From: Lachnospiraceae bacterium
GTDB lineage: Bacteria; Bacillota; Clostridia; Lachnospirales; Lachnospiraceae
Direction: 5' to 3'
Assembly (NCBI GenBank): GCA_021771755.1
Contig: JAETOL010000004.1
Span: forward strand, 62,001-126,000
Length of the DNA: 64,000 nucleotides
This document shows, in pieces, positions 34,879 to 43,578 of this stretch. The translations under genes were made by a program, and so were the position numbers. Numbering within the stretch: the stretch's first letter is position 1; each line of letters begins with the position of its first letter. Under the pieces are notes generated by a model. It had not been told where the DNA came from. It did no database searches and was given only the letters and a program-made list of their open reading frames with translations.

Positions 34879-35814
34879 TCAAGATTTTTCATTTAAATTT
34901 TCTTTTTTCTCCTGTTTTCTTTTCTTCCAGTTTTGTTTCCATTCCTGTTCTTTTCTGGACAGCATCTGTCCAAAAGACATTTTTGCCTGACGGAACTGTT
35001 TTTCAAAGTATGCGTTAACCTCTGCTCCATAAAGAAGCAGGTTCATACAAAAATACAGCCATACCATCACAAGGATCAAAGTAGAAAGACTGCCGTACAT
35101 AATACTGAAATCCGGAAAAAATGTAAAATACAAAGAAAACAGGTAGGAAAAGGCGGACCAGGAAACTGCTGTAAAAAAAGCTCCGGGCACCTGACTTTTT
35201 AAAGATGCCCTTCTGTTTGGCAGATATCGATACAGGACCAGGAATACAAGAAACTGCATCACAAATACCAGAAAAGTCTTCGCATTCAGGATTCTGCCGA
35301 TTATATTTCCCAAAAAGGGAATATAATCCGAGATCAGCATATGTATCCTGCTGCCCATGACAAGAAGCAGAAGACTGGCAATCAGCGCCAGAACAAACAG
35401 GAGCATATAAAACATAGAATAAATTCTGTTGATCAGCCAGTTTCGTGTTTCTCTTACATGGTAAATCGTATTCAGACCATTAATCAGTGCCTGCATTCCC
35501 TTTCCGGAAGACCACAAGGCCATAAGTGCGGAAATCGGAAGGACTGCTGCACTTTTTGAAAAAACTTCCGCAACAATGTTCAGCACAAATCCCTGCAGGT
35601 TCTCAGGAACAACTCCAACAATAGCCTGACGTACCTCCCGATAGGTAAGAGGGGTATATTGGACAATCGCAGTCAGAAACAATACAAAGGGGATAAACGA
35701 CATGATCAGAAAGTATGCCGCCTGGGCCGCATATGCACTGATGTGATCCATCCTCATACGTTCCATAAAGCCCAGGGCCAGATGGAGTGCCCCCTTTTCT
35801 TTTTTCTTTCCCAT
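34879..35814 (-). CDS. YihY/UPF0761 membrane protein
   Basis: About 311 residues with six membrane segments. The family pattern is seen in AAQAAYFLIMSFIPFVLFLTAI, LWSSGKGMQALINGLNTIYHV, YRYLPNRRASLKSQVPGA and YGSLSTLILVMVWLYFCMNLLLYGAEVN. Once called RNase BN, the family is now seen as an uncharacterised membrane protein. The C-terminus is strongly charged (KQEWKQNWKKRKQEKKEN). The ATG at 35814 has GGAG eight bases upstream; the longer frame starts at GTG 35820. Confidence 0.9.
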   Translation of the reverse strand: MGKKKEKGALHLALGFMERMRMDHISAYAAQAAYFLIMSFIPFVLFLTAIVQYTPLTYREVRQAIVGVVPENLQGFVLNIVAEVFSKSAAVLPISALMALWSSGKGMQALINGLNTIYHVRETRNWLINRIYSMFYMLLFVLALIASLLLLVMGSRIHMLISDYIPFLGNIIGRILNAKTFLVFVMQFLVFLVLYRYLPNRRASLKSQVPGAFFTAVSWSAFSYLFSLYFTFFPDFSIMYGSLSTLILVMVWLYFCMNLLLYGAEVNAYFEKQFRQAKMSFGQMLSRKEQEWKQNWKKRKQEKKENLNEKS

Positions 35815-35976
35815 AATCACTTCTCCTGTTATCCAGCTTTTGGCGCTTTATGACGGATCCAGCCTGTCATATACAGCTTTTCTGACATCATCATATCATG
35901 AAAATGTTCCGGTGACAAGCATCCCCATTTTCCATGTCAGCATCTGCATCCAGAGTAAGACTGCTGTTTACTCCGT

Positions 35977-37257
35977 TCACGGCGGCGGAGAAAGCTTCTC
36001 TTTCTGCTGATCAAGATCCGATATCTTCTGGATTTCCACATCCCGAAAAAAGTAATTCAGGATATCGGAACAGGAATATCCTTCCTTTGCCATCTCATTT
36101 GCTCCGTTCTGGCTCATTCCTACACCATGGCCATAACCTCCGCCAGTGATCTGCACATATTTCCCCTGCTCTTCCTGCAGCGTAATGTATGCACTTGGAA
36201 GAAGTGTTCCTCCTTCTGTTTCCGTCCCGTCTCTTTCTGTTATCATACAGCCGGACGGAGAAAGAAACTGCCGGATCTCATATTCTTCCTCCAGCATAAA
36301 AGATCCGTCTTCTGTGATCACCTGGAGTCCGGTCGCTGCACCGCTTTCATTTTTTTCCGTAACCGCTGCCGACAGCAGCTTCCCTGTTCCACCGGACAGA
36401 TCCCGGGCTCTTTCTTCCAGATTTTCCCACGGGATCACTGTTTCCCAACGACTCCATGGCTGTTGGGAATCAAACTCACAGGGCACACTTTTCAAATATG
36501 GCGCCGGCTGCTGCGCTCCCCAGATTTCATCCGTACTGGTACTGCCTGCTGAAGTAGAAAAATAATATGCCTGTATCGGCTCTCCGTTCTGACATAGAAT
36601 CTGCCCGCTGGTCTCCTTTACCGCTTCTGTAGCCGCTTCCTGCGGAGAAATATTCTGATACACCTGAAAATTCACACTATCGTCTACATCTGCTTCCTGT
36701 TCTTTCAGACGCCCTTCCTGCATCTGTTTCCAGGCATAGGTTCTGGCACAGACCGCCTGAGCTTTCAAAGCTTCTTTTTCATAGGAGGACGGCATTTCAC
36801 TGGGAACTACTGCTTCCAGATACGTTTCCAAAGGCAGTTCGTTGATAATCGTCAGCCCTTCCGGCCTGCTTATGATCTCCAGTTCCCCCTGATATATTGG
36901 ATTTCCGCATTGGCGCCGGACAGATGTGATCTGAATTCCCATCTTATGAGCAGGGATCGTTATTCTTCCTCCGGCAACTTTCAAAGTTTCTGGATCATAA
37001 ATCTGTTCCTTTCCATCACGAATCAATGTAACAGAAGGATGAAAATAGGACTGATAATCTGTTGTCATTAAAAGTACACGGATTGTTGTTTCTTCTTTCC
37101 TGTTGAGTTTTTTCTCCTTACTGCTTTCTTCTATCAGCTTAAAATATTCTTTTTTCTCTTTCAAACGAGTCTGCGCAGCCTGATCCAAAGCCACTGTCCC
37201 TAGCAGGACACCGATCAAAACAAGCTGGTACCCACAAAAAAATCTGATCTTCCTCAT
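35977..37257 (-). CDS. SpoIID/LytB domain protein
   Basis: 426 residues. One N-terminal signal anchor (about 8-26) and a SpoIID domain with LPLETYLEAVVPSEMPSSYEKEALKAQAVCARTYA, YYFSTSAGSTSTDEIWG and GGGYGHGVGMSQNGANEMA. SpoIID is a peptidoglycan lytic transglycosylase of spore engulfment; relatives also act in vegetative cells. The start is odd: no Shine-Dalgarno is present, the ATG lies in the loop of the galM terminator hairpin, and a TATAAT is only 6 bases upstream, so the message may be leaderless. CATATAAT resembles a SigE -10. That regulation is inference. Confidence 0.87.
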   Translation of the reverse strand: MRKIRFFCGYQLVLIGVLLGTVALDQAAQTRLKEKKEYFKLIEESSKEKKLNRKEETTIRVLLMTTDYQSYFHPSVTLIRDGKEQIYDPETLKVAGGRITIPAHKMGIQITSVRRQCGNPIYQGELEIISRPEGLTIINELPLETYLEAVVPSEMPSSYEKEALKAQAVCARTYAWKQMQEGRLKEQEADVDDSVNFQVYQNISPQEAATEAVKETSGQILCQNGEPIQAYYFSTSAGSTSTDEIWGAQQPAPYLKSVPCEFDSQQPWSRWETVIPWENLEERARDLSGGTGKLLSAAVTEKNESGAATGLQVITEDGSFMLEEEYEIRQFLSPSGCMITERDGTETEGGTLLPSAYITLQEEQGKYVQITGGGYGHGVGMSQNGANEMAKEGYSCSDILNYFFRDVEIQKISDLDQQKEKLSPPP

Positions 37258-37286
37258 ATATTCATTATATGAAGAAGATCAGATTT
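37233..37286 (-). terminator. terminator of galM overlapping the start of the SpoIID gene
   Basis: AAATCTGATCTTC (37240-37252) pairs with GAAGATCAGATTT (37274-37286), 13 perfect pairs, followed on the minus strand by TTTTTTT. The loop holds TATAAT and the ATG of the next gene. Confidence 0.85.
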
Positions 37287-37291
37287 CATGA

Positions 37292-38347
37292 TCAGTCTTT
37301 TACAGAAAAACGGTACACTGTTTCTGAATAATAACGTTCGCCTTTTTCCAGAATCGGTGAGTGGAAATTCTCCACGTTTACTGCGTTAGGCTCTACCTGA
37401 GTTTCCAGACAGAATCCGTCACGTTTCTGGTAAATATGTCCATTCTTTCCGTTTTCATTTTCTATAAAATTGCCTGCATAAAACTGTACACAAGGACAGT
37501 CTGTAAGGGCTTCCATAAAAATTCCTGTTTTTTCAGAACGGGCACAGGCAATCTCTCTGATCTCAGCCTTTGTATAACCATCTGTCACATAATTATGGTC
37601 ATATCCTCCCGTGATCTTCAGCTGCTCAAAGTCTGCCTCTATATCCTGTCCAATCTGTTTTTCTCTGCGGAAATCCATAGGTGTTCCTTCTACCGGAACA
37701 TTTTCTCCAAGAGGAATGGATCCTTCTCCTACCGGAGTATACGACTGCGCATGAATAGAAAGATACTGATCCAGTACATTTCCGCTGCCTTCCCCAGAAA
37801 GATTAAAGTACGAATGATTCGTCATATTCGCAATCGTCGTCTTATCACTGACGCCGCTATACACGATGCGGATCGCATTTTCTTCTGTAAATTCATAGGT
37901 AACACAAATATTAAATTCTCCCGGAAAACCATTCTCTCCATCAGGACTGATTCTTCCCAGCGTCACACTGTTGTCATCCTGATCTATATGTCTCACTTCC
38001 CAAAGTTTTTTTTCAAAACCATCCGGACCGCTGTGCAGATTATTCTCTCCCTCATTTTTTGCCAGGATCACTTCTCTCCCATCCAGCAGAAAGCCAGCGC
38101 CTGCAATCCGGTTGCCGCTTCTTCCGATACATGCTCCAAAAAAACAGCCATTCTTCTGGTATTCGGCCAGATCATCGTATCCCAGCACAACATCTGTCAG
38201 TTTGCCGTCTCTGTCCGGCACACACAGCTTTACCAAGATTGCGCCATACTGAAGTACTTCCGCATATGCACCAGACTGATTCTCCAAATGAAAGATTTTT
38301 ACCGGCTCACCAGTTGGCAGTGTTTCAAAGATTCTTTCTGTTACCAT
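37292..38347 (-). CDS. galM: aldose 1-epimerase (galactose mutarotase)
   Basis: 351 residues from the ATG at 38347 (GGAGGG nine bases upstream). The family motifs are GRSGNRIAGAGF, NLHSGPDGFEKKLW, the catalytic His in NHSYFNLSG, TGGYDHNYV and the catalytic Glu in LETQVEPNAVN. It speeds alpha/beta interchange of galactose or glucose in the cytoplasm. No other Leloir genes are near. The region just upstream is a terminator and a 6S-like RNA, so its own promoter is not obvious. Confidence 0.94.
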   Translation of the reverse strand: MVTERIFETLPTGEPVKIFHLENQSGAYAEVLQYGAILVKLCVPDRDGKLTDVVLGYDDLAEYQKNGCFFGACIGRSGNRIAGAGFLLDGREVILAKNEGENNLHSGPDGFEKKLWEVRHIDQDDNSVTLGRISPDGENGFPGEFNICVTYEFTEENAIRIVYSGVSDKTTIANMTNHSYFNLSGEGSGNVLDQYLSIHAQSYTPVGEGSIPLGENVPVEGTPMDFRREKQIGQDIEADFEQLKITGGYDHNYVTDGYTKAEIREIACARSEKTGIFMEALTDCPCVQFYAGNFIENENGKNGHIYQKRDGFCLETQVEPNAVNVENFHSPILEKGERYYSETVYRFSVKD

Positions 38348-38382
38348 TATTTTTTCCCTCCTGCAGTACACTTTTTATGTAC

Positions 38383-38406
38383 AAAAAAGAGCCTCTGAAA
38401 AGGCTC
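38383..38406 (-). terminator. terminator of the 6S-like RNA
   Basis: GAGCCT / AGGCTC stem with a 6-base loop, then TTTTTT on the minus strand, 11 bases after the end of the RNA helix. Confidence 0.75.
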
Positions 38407-38417
38407 ATTCTTTTTCT

Positions 38418-38609
38418 GAAAGTCCCGGAATGCCGTTCCCTTCCTTTTGACGCCTAGCCGAAGCCAGGTGGGTGTCCTCAACAGATGATCTGCCTACCAC
38501 AACGAGAGGTCTGACATCACGATCTGCGATGTTGGAGTCCCTTCATGTCAATGTAGGTTCAAAATAAAAAGGGGCCTCGCACATTCCAGGATTCTTTCTC
38601 TTTTCTGTT
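38418..38609 (-). ncRNA. ssrS: probable 6S RNA
   Basis: About 190 bases, minus strand, between thrC and galM. The ends pair: GAATCCTGGAATG (38594-38582) with CATTCCGGGACTTTC (38432-38418), giving a terminal helix with one bulge. The inside can form a long rod with an open middle, and there is no reading frame. A sigma-70 promoter stands in front and a terminator behind. Length, layout and the GGGACTTTC-type end fit 6S RNA of Firmicutes, which binds RNA polymerase in stationary phase. I recognise it from shape and ends, not from a covariance search. Confidence 0.65.
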
Positions 38610-38615
38610 ATTACT

Positions 38616-38644
38616 ATTGTACTCTATTATATGTTATTTTTCAA
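38616..38644 (-). promoter_or_regulatory. promoter of the 6S-like RNA
   Basis: TTGAAA (38644-38639), a 17-base spacer and TACAAT (38621-38616) on the minus strand place the transcript start near 38609. Confidence 0.65.
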
Positions 38645-38723
38645 TACAATATTTGTGATGAAATAAATAAATTTGTACAAATTTGCAAAACTGCATGTTC
38701 TTTTCCTGAAACCTCCAGAATTC

Positions 38724-40217
38724 TTACTGAATTCCCAGGATTTTCTTTACTGCCTGAGGCATATCCGGTGCATCTACAACCGTATCGTGAAGTACCGGTG
38801 CTGTACGGATCTCTTCTACTGCCTTTGGAACTTTCACGCCGCTCAAAGTAGATAATGCATCGCAGAGCGCAAAATCATCCAGGCCTTCATAACGGTCAGA
38901 AATCGCGTCCATGACACTTCTTGTAAACTTATAAGGACTCGCTGTTGATGCGATCACTGTCGGAGTCTGATCTTCTGTATCACGAAGGTACTTCTGATAA
39001 ACGCCTGCCGCTACTGCTGTATGAGGATCGATCACATATCCGCTTCCATACCAGGTTGCACTGATAGCTTCTCTGGTTTCTCCTTCACTGCAGTAATTTC
39101 CATAAAAATCTTCAAGCCCTTTTTTCATTTCCTCTGTGATGGTATATTCGCCGCCTTCACTTAAAGCTTTCATAAGCTGTGCACATTTCTGCGCATCTTC
39201 TCCTGTCAGACGATAAATGAGACGCTCCAGATTACTGGAGATCAAAATATCCATAGACGGTGACGTTGTCAGGATAAACTCTCTCTTCCGGTCGTAAGTT
39301 CCGGTACGGAAAAAGTCAAAAAGAACTTTGTTTTCATTGGAAGCGCAGATCAGTTTCCGAACAGGCAGACCCATCTCCTTCGCATAATACGCAGCAAGGA
39401 TGTTTCCAAAGTTTCCAGTCGGAACGACCACATTGATCTCATCTCCTGCCTGGATTTCTCCGGCTTTTACCAGTTTTGCATAAGCATATACATAATATAC
39501 GATCTGCGGAACAAGACGTCCGATATTGATCGAGTTCGCAGAAGAGAACTGATAGCCTGCACTGTCAAGTTCCTGTGCCAGCTGCTGGTCGTTAAACATT
39601 TTTTTCACTGCTGTCTGAGCATCATCAAAATTTCCTGTAATGCCCACAACATAAGTATTGTCTCCCTTCTGGGTCACCATCTGTTTTTCCTGGATAGGAC
39701 TGACTCCATGTTTCGGATAAAATACAATGATCTTCGTTCCCGGAACATCGGCAAAACCAGCCATAGCGGCTTTTCCGGTATCTCCGGATGTGGCTGTAAG
39801 AATCACGATCTCATTTTTTACCTGATTCTTTTTTGCTGCCGTAGTCATAAGATGGGGAAGAATGGAAAGCGCCATGTCCTTAAAGGCAATGGTCGCCCCG
39901 TGAAACAGCTCCAGAAAATATGCATTATCTGCCTTATGCAGAGGGGCGATCTCATCTGTATCAAATTTGGCATCATAGGCTTTGGCGATACAGTCTTTCA
40001 GCTCCTCCTCTGTAAAATCTGTAAGGAAACGGCTCATGACCTCATAGGCAGTTTCCTGGTATGTCATCTTTGAAAGACACTCCATCGGTATATCAAGCTT
40101 CGGAACAGTGGTGGGGACAAATAAACCTCCGTCCTCTGAAAGTCCCTTAAGAATAGCCATGGAGGCTGTTACTGTTTCTTCTTTACCTCTGGTACTTCTG
40201 TATAATACCTGCATCAT
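38724..40217 (-). CDS. thrC: threonine synthase
   Basis: 497 residues, the longer type of threonine synthase. The PLP Lys is K113 in HGATIAFKDMAL; the phosphate-binding motif is TATSGDTGKAAMAGF, and PTGNFGNILAAYYAKEMG follows. It converts O-phosphohomoserine to threonine. Two ATG codons in a row follow an AGGA; the start is uncertain by one residue. No hom or thrB is adjacent, so the threonine genes are scattered here. Confidence 0.96.
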   Translation of the reverse strand: MMQVLYRSTRGKEETVTASMAILKGLSEDGGLFVPTTVPKLDIPMECLSKMTYQETAYEVMSRFLTDFTEEELKDCIAKAYDAKFDTDEIAPLHKADNAYFLELFHGATIAFKDMALSILPHLMTTAAKKNQVKNEIVILTATSGDTGKAAMAGFADVPGTKIIVFYPKHGVSPIQEKQMVTQKGDNTYVVGITGNFDDAQTAVKKMFNDQQLAQELDSAGYQFSSANSINIGRLVPQIVYYVYAYAKLVKAGEIQAGDEINVVVPTGNFGNILAAYYAKEMGLPVRKLICASNENKVLFDFFRTGTYDRKREFILTTSPSMDILISSNLERLIYRLTGEDAQKCAQLMKALSEGGEYTITEEMKKGLEDFYGNYCSEGETREAISATWYGSGYVIDPHTAVAAGVYQKYLRDTEDQTPTVIASTASPYKFTRSVMDAISDRYEGLDDFALCDALSTLSGVKVPKAVEEIRTAPVLHDTVVDAPDMPQAVKKILGIQ

Positions 40218-40325
40218 CGTTCCTGCCTTTCTTGTGTATCAGTTATTTTTGCAACATTGTAACATGAACTTTAGCAAAATACCATAGTAAAATCGACGAA
40301 AGATGAAGAAGCCGGAAAGAAAATG

Positions 40326-40366
40326 AAAAAGGAGCTGCACATATACGTACAGCTTCCTTGTTTTTT
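40326..40366. terminator. hairpin after the SleB-type gene
   Basis: AAGGAGCTG / CAGCTTCCTT stem with a loop of about 12 bases. It is followed by CTTTTTC on the minus strand and TTTTTT on the plus strand, so it can end the SleB-type transcript. Confidence 0.7.
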
Positions 40367-40369
40367 CTG

Positions 40370-41296
40370 TTATTCTGCTTTTACCATCTGGACAAGTTCT
40401 GTCTCTGAATCCTTATCTGCTTTTTTTTCGGATTTCTTATCTGACTTTTTCTCTGCTGCTTCTTCCGGATAGGTATAAAATTCATGTACTCCATGTTTGA
40501 AAAGTTTTGTAAGATCTTTTTCAAACCATGCAATATTATGTTTCTCTGCTGCAGATTTCTGGATAAAGAACAGTGCACCCTCTGAGTAATCCGCGCCTTC
40601 AAGCGCCTGCTTCACTGCTTCTCTGGTTTCGTCTGTGACAGTTACTTCACCGATTCTTCCGTCTGCCACTGGAGAAAACTGTGGAACTCCATTATCGTAT
40701 TCCCAGATCACATCTGTAATATTATCAGGAAATTCCGGATGTCTGACACGATTCATGATCACATTTGCAATCAGCACTCGCCCCTTGATATCCTCTGTCC
40801 CCGCCTCTGCTTCTACAATTTGAAGAAGATTTGCATAGTCCTCGTCGGACATCATTTTTGCAGAGGACGACATGGATACCATTTTAGAATCCAGATCATT
40901 AACAGCCGCTGCCATAGGTTCGCTGAGATCGATTTCTTCTGCCGTCTTACCAACCCTCTGCACACGCTGCCCTACAACCACATGCTCACAGGAGGTTCCG
41001 ATTCTGTAAATCTCTGCACCCTCTGCAGGAGTTGCACTGATTCCGGAAGCGATTCCTGCAATTCCGGTAGGCAGATCATATTCCACGCCGGCTGTCGAAT
41101 CATATACAGCTTCTGACTCGGAAGCTGCATAAACCTGGTTCTCTTCCTCGCTTCCGATGAATCTTCCGCCCACGGACACTGCCACCGCAGCCAGAGCACA
41201 TACGCTGACAGAAATCACTGCACGTACAGAAACATTTCCTGTCTTTTTCCTTTCTTCCTGTGATTGATGATTTTGTGATAATTTCCTGTTTCTCAT
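40370..41296 (-). CDS. SleB-type cell wall hydrolase
   Basis: 308 residues. A cytoplasmic N-terminal stretch (about 1-24) and one membrane segment (25-43) precede an unstructured linker. The Hydrolase_2 (SleB) domain is at about 150-270: the catalytic Glu lies in LLQIVEAEAGTED, then RVLIANVIMNRV and GVPQFSPVADG. The tail is Lys-rich (KKSDKKSEKKADKDSE). SleB-type lytic transglycosylases open spore cortex or act in vegetative wall turnover. The signal anchor and Lys-rich tail favour a membrane-tethered wall enzyme. Confidence 0.88.
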   Translation of the reverse strand: MRNRKLSQNHQSQEERKKTGNVSVRAVISVSVCALAAVAVSVGGRFIGSEEENQVYAASESEAVYDSTAGVEYDLPTGIAGIASGISATPAEGAEIYRIGTSCEHVVVGQRVQRVGKTAEEIDLSEPMAAAVNDLDSKMVSMSSSAKMMSDEDYANLLQIVEAEAGTEDIKGRVLIANVIMNRVRHPEFPDNITDVIWEYDNGVPQFSPVADGRIGEVTVTDETREAVKQALEGADYSEGALFFIQKSAAEKHNIAWFEKDLTKLFKHGVHEFYTYPEEAAEKKSDKKSEKKADKDSETELVQMVKAE

Positions 41297-41723
41297 AGTC
41301 CTACATTCCTTGCATTTTCTTTATGTCATATTTTATTTCTTTTGTAACATTTTTGTAATGCATAAGAAAATTATATTTAATAAGCATGTGTATGTCAAGT
41401 CATTATTTTCATCTTTGTGCTATTTTACCAGTTTCTTGATAGAAAAAAGGGGGATTTCCATGGTATTTTCTGCTCTTTGCACAATTTTTTTAACAAAAGA
41501 TTACATCTGATTAAATTCATTATAAGCATTTTTCTGCTCTTCCGTCAAGAAATTCTCATCCAATAATTCTTACAGGATCCCGCTTTTTTTCCTAAAATCC
41601 TCCTTTTAAGTTATGTATATTTTGTCTATATATTTTTCATTTTTATCATATTTTTTATAGAAATCATCCAACAATTATGATATGATAAGAACAAAGAAAA
41701 AGGTTCAGGAGGGAGGACTACTT
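41297..41723. other. AT-rich intergenic region between divergent genes
   Basis: About 430 bases, very rich in A and T, between the SleB-type gene and the cytidylate-kinase-like gene. Short reading frames here have no ribosome site or protein-like composition. It must hold the two divergent promoters; TATGAT near 41678 is a possible -10 for the plus-strand gene. I see no repeat or RNA signature. Confidence 0.6.
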
Positions 41724-42320
41724 ATGAGTAAACGTATTATTACCATCAATCGAATGTACGGCAGCGGCGGCCGTGTCATTGGCAAGGCACTGGCAGAAAA
41801 ACTGGGGTTTGCCTTTTATGACAAAGAACTGATCGAGCTTGCGGGAAAAGAGAAACAGATTCCTTTTACCGAACTGGCAAAGGTGGATGAAAAGAAGCCT
41901 CACCAGTGGCGTTTTTCCGGTGACCACGATGTCCAGATCACTCCTGATTTTTATACACTGCCCATGAACGATGTGCTGTATGATGCCCAAAAGGAGATCA
42001 TTCTTTCTCTTGCGGAGAAAGGCAATTGTGTCATCGTAGGACGATGTGCCAATTATATCTTAAAAGAACGCTGTCTCAGTGTATATATCCATGCACCTTT
42101 CGATCTTCGTGTCCGTAATGTACAGGCGCGAACCGGCCGTGAAGAAAAAAGCGCCCGGAAAATGGTGAAACGAATGGATAAAGAGCGCCGTGCCTATTAT
42201 GAATTCTTTACCGATGCCAAGTGGACTGATCTAAGTCAGTACGATCTCTGTATAGACAGCAGCCGTTTTACGGAAGATCAAATTCTTGAAATCCTCACAG
42301 AAGCTGCCAGAGACTGCTGA
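41724..42320 (+). CDS. cytidylate kinase-like family protein
   Basis: 198 residues from the ATG at 41724 (GGAGGGAGG upstream). The P-loop region is NRMYGSGGRVIGKALAEKLG (residues 8-27), which matches the cytidylate-kinase-like family (AAK_26), followed by FYDKELIELA and VIVGRCANYIL. True Cmk has a GxSGSGK loop; this protein keeps only GSGGR, so its substrate is uncertain. It is probably a small-molecule or nucleotide kinase. It is monocistronic, with a clear terminator. Confidence 0.85.
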   Translation: MSKRIITINRMYGSGGRVIGKALAEKLGFAFYDKELIELAGKEKQIPFTELAKVDEKKPHQWRFSGDHDVQITPDFYTLPMNDVLYDAQKEIILSLAEKGNCVIVGRCANYILKERCLSVYIHAPFDLRVRNVQARTGREEKSARKMVKRMDKERRAYYEFFTDAKWTDLSQYDLCIDSSRFTEDQILEILTEAARDC

Positions 42321-42402
42321 TTTCTGTCGAAAAACAAAGCAGGGCGTTTTTCTTCATTAGAATAATCGTACAGAATGTACGGTTTTCCTATTAAACAAAA
42401 AC

Positions 42403-42460
42403 GGATCGTGAAAAGCTGTATTCTTAACCGAAAACACACTTTTCACGATCCTCTTTTTCT
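42403..42460 (+). terminator. terminator of the cytidylate-kinase-like gene
   Basis: GGATCGTGAAAAG (42403-42415) pairs perfectly with CTTTTCACGATCC (42439-42451), followed by TCTTTTTCTTT. It ends at the stop of the convergent DUF362 gene. Confidence 0.88.
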
Positions 42461-43561
42461 TTATTTCTGATGATTTTCAATATAATCCTTCAAAAAATAA
42501 TATACCTGTTCTTCCACCGGAGGACACCCTTCCAGGTGATGACAGAAATTTCTGGTACAGTGTCCGATTCCAAGCTCTCCTGTTTTTCCACGGTATCCCT
42601 GCCCAATATGGATTTTTTCATGAAGCCTGTCCAGAAGTCCTTCCTGCTTCAGCCTGTCCAGAGCCGGGATCAGATATCCGTAGCAGGCGCTGCAGGACTC
42701 CACTTCTTCTACTGCATCTGCAACCTCCACTACTTTTCTGGATCTTGGAAGCGGCTCTCCGATATCCGTGCCGCACACACGAATATCTGCTTTTTGCAGG
42801 TCCGAACAGCCTACTCCCAATTGTCCTGCCAGTTCCACATAGGGAACCTCTGACACCTCATAATGCATCATGTGACACACATACGCATCAATCAATACCG
42901 GGTCTCTTCCGGTAAGTACACGGTTCATCACTACCGGATTTCCTCCATCCTCAAAATCCAGATCACCGCATATATTATCTACCACAATAAAATCCTGGCG
43001 GATTCCTGCATTCAGATGAGCAATGGGCTTATGAAGTCCCAGAGAATGAAAACGTCTTTTTTCAGAATTCGGAATCAACCCTTTCATATTTTTTAGCGCA
43101 CAGGTAATTTTTGTCTGACAGTGTCCCTTCAATACCGGAACATTAATAAGGAAATCAATATCCTTCACTCCGCTGCAGATATGGAGCTCCATTCCCTGAC
43201 AGTCCTTTGCAAAGCCTTTGTCCTTCTGCGTGTCGTGAAACTCCACATCATATTCCTGACAGACACTGTCATATCCGCAGGCATAAAACACATCCATCGT
43301 ACGGTCTCCCACCCAGGAACCCTCGATCATTGTCAGTTTGTGAAATCCATTCTCTTTCAGATATTCCATAATCCCCGCAAGAACTTCCCTGTGAGTTGTC
43401 GCGCCATTAGAAGGATCGGACGCAGAAACCATGTTCGGTTTGATTCCAATACGAAGTTCTTTATCTCCGATCAGATCTGCCAGCCTGCTTTCTTCCAGTA
43501 TTTCCCTGGTCATACCTTTATAATCGGTTCCACATTTGATAAAGATCTGATTTTTTTCCAT
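42461..43561 (-). CDS. DUF362 domain protein
   Basis: 366 residues, cytoplasmic. The DUF362 core is visible as IKPNMVSASDPSNGATTHREVLAGIMEYLKE, MIEGSW, LINVPVLKGHCQTKITCALKNMKG and LIDAYVCHMM. The C-terminal third has cysteines in SCSACYGYLIPAL and GIGHCTRNFCHHLEGCPP that could hold an iron-sulfur cluster, though they do not form a standard 2x4Fe-4S ferredoxin. The family is widespread in anaerobes and its reaction is unknown. It lies between a cytidylate-kinase-like gene and a CorC-type gene; no shared role is evident. Confidence 0.85.
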   Translation of the reverse strand: MEKNQIFIKCGTDYKGMTREILEESRLADLIGDKELRIGIKPNMVSASDPSNGATTHREVLAGIMEYLKENGFHKLTMIEGSWVGDRTMDVFYACGYDSVCQEYDVEFHDTQKDKGFAKDCQGMELHICSGVKDIDFLINVPVLKGHCQTKITCALKNMKGLIPNSEKRRFHSLGLHKPIAHLNAGIRQDFIVVDNICGDLDFEDGGNPVVMNRVLTGRDPVLIDAYVCHMMHYEVSEVPYVELAGQLGVGCSDLQKADIRVCGTDIGEPLPRSRKVVEVADAVEEVESCSACYGYLIPALDRLKQEGLLDRLHEKIHIGQGYRGKTGELGIGHCTRNFCHHLEGCPPVEEQVYYFLKDYIENHQK

Positions 43562-43578
43562 GCAAATAATTCTCCCTT

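Noticed and set aside
38418-38609. SAM or other riboswitch before galM
   Set aside because: The paired ends, independent promoter and terminator, and absence of riboswitch core motifs fit 6S RNA better.
41310-41510. Short plus-strand frame in the AT-rich intergenic region
   Set aside because: Phe/Ser/Cys-rich random translation without a ribosome site.
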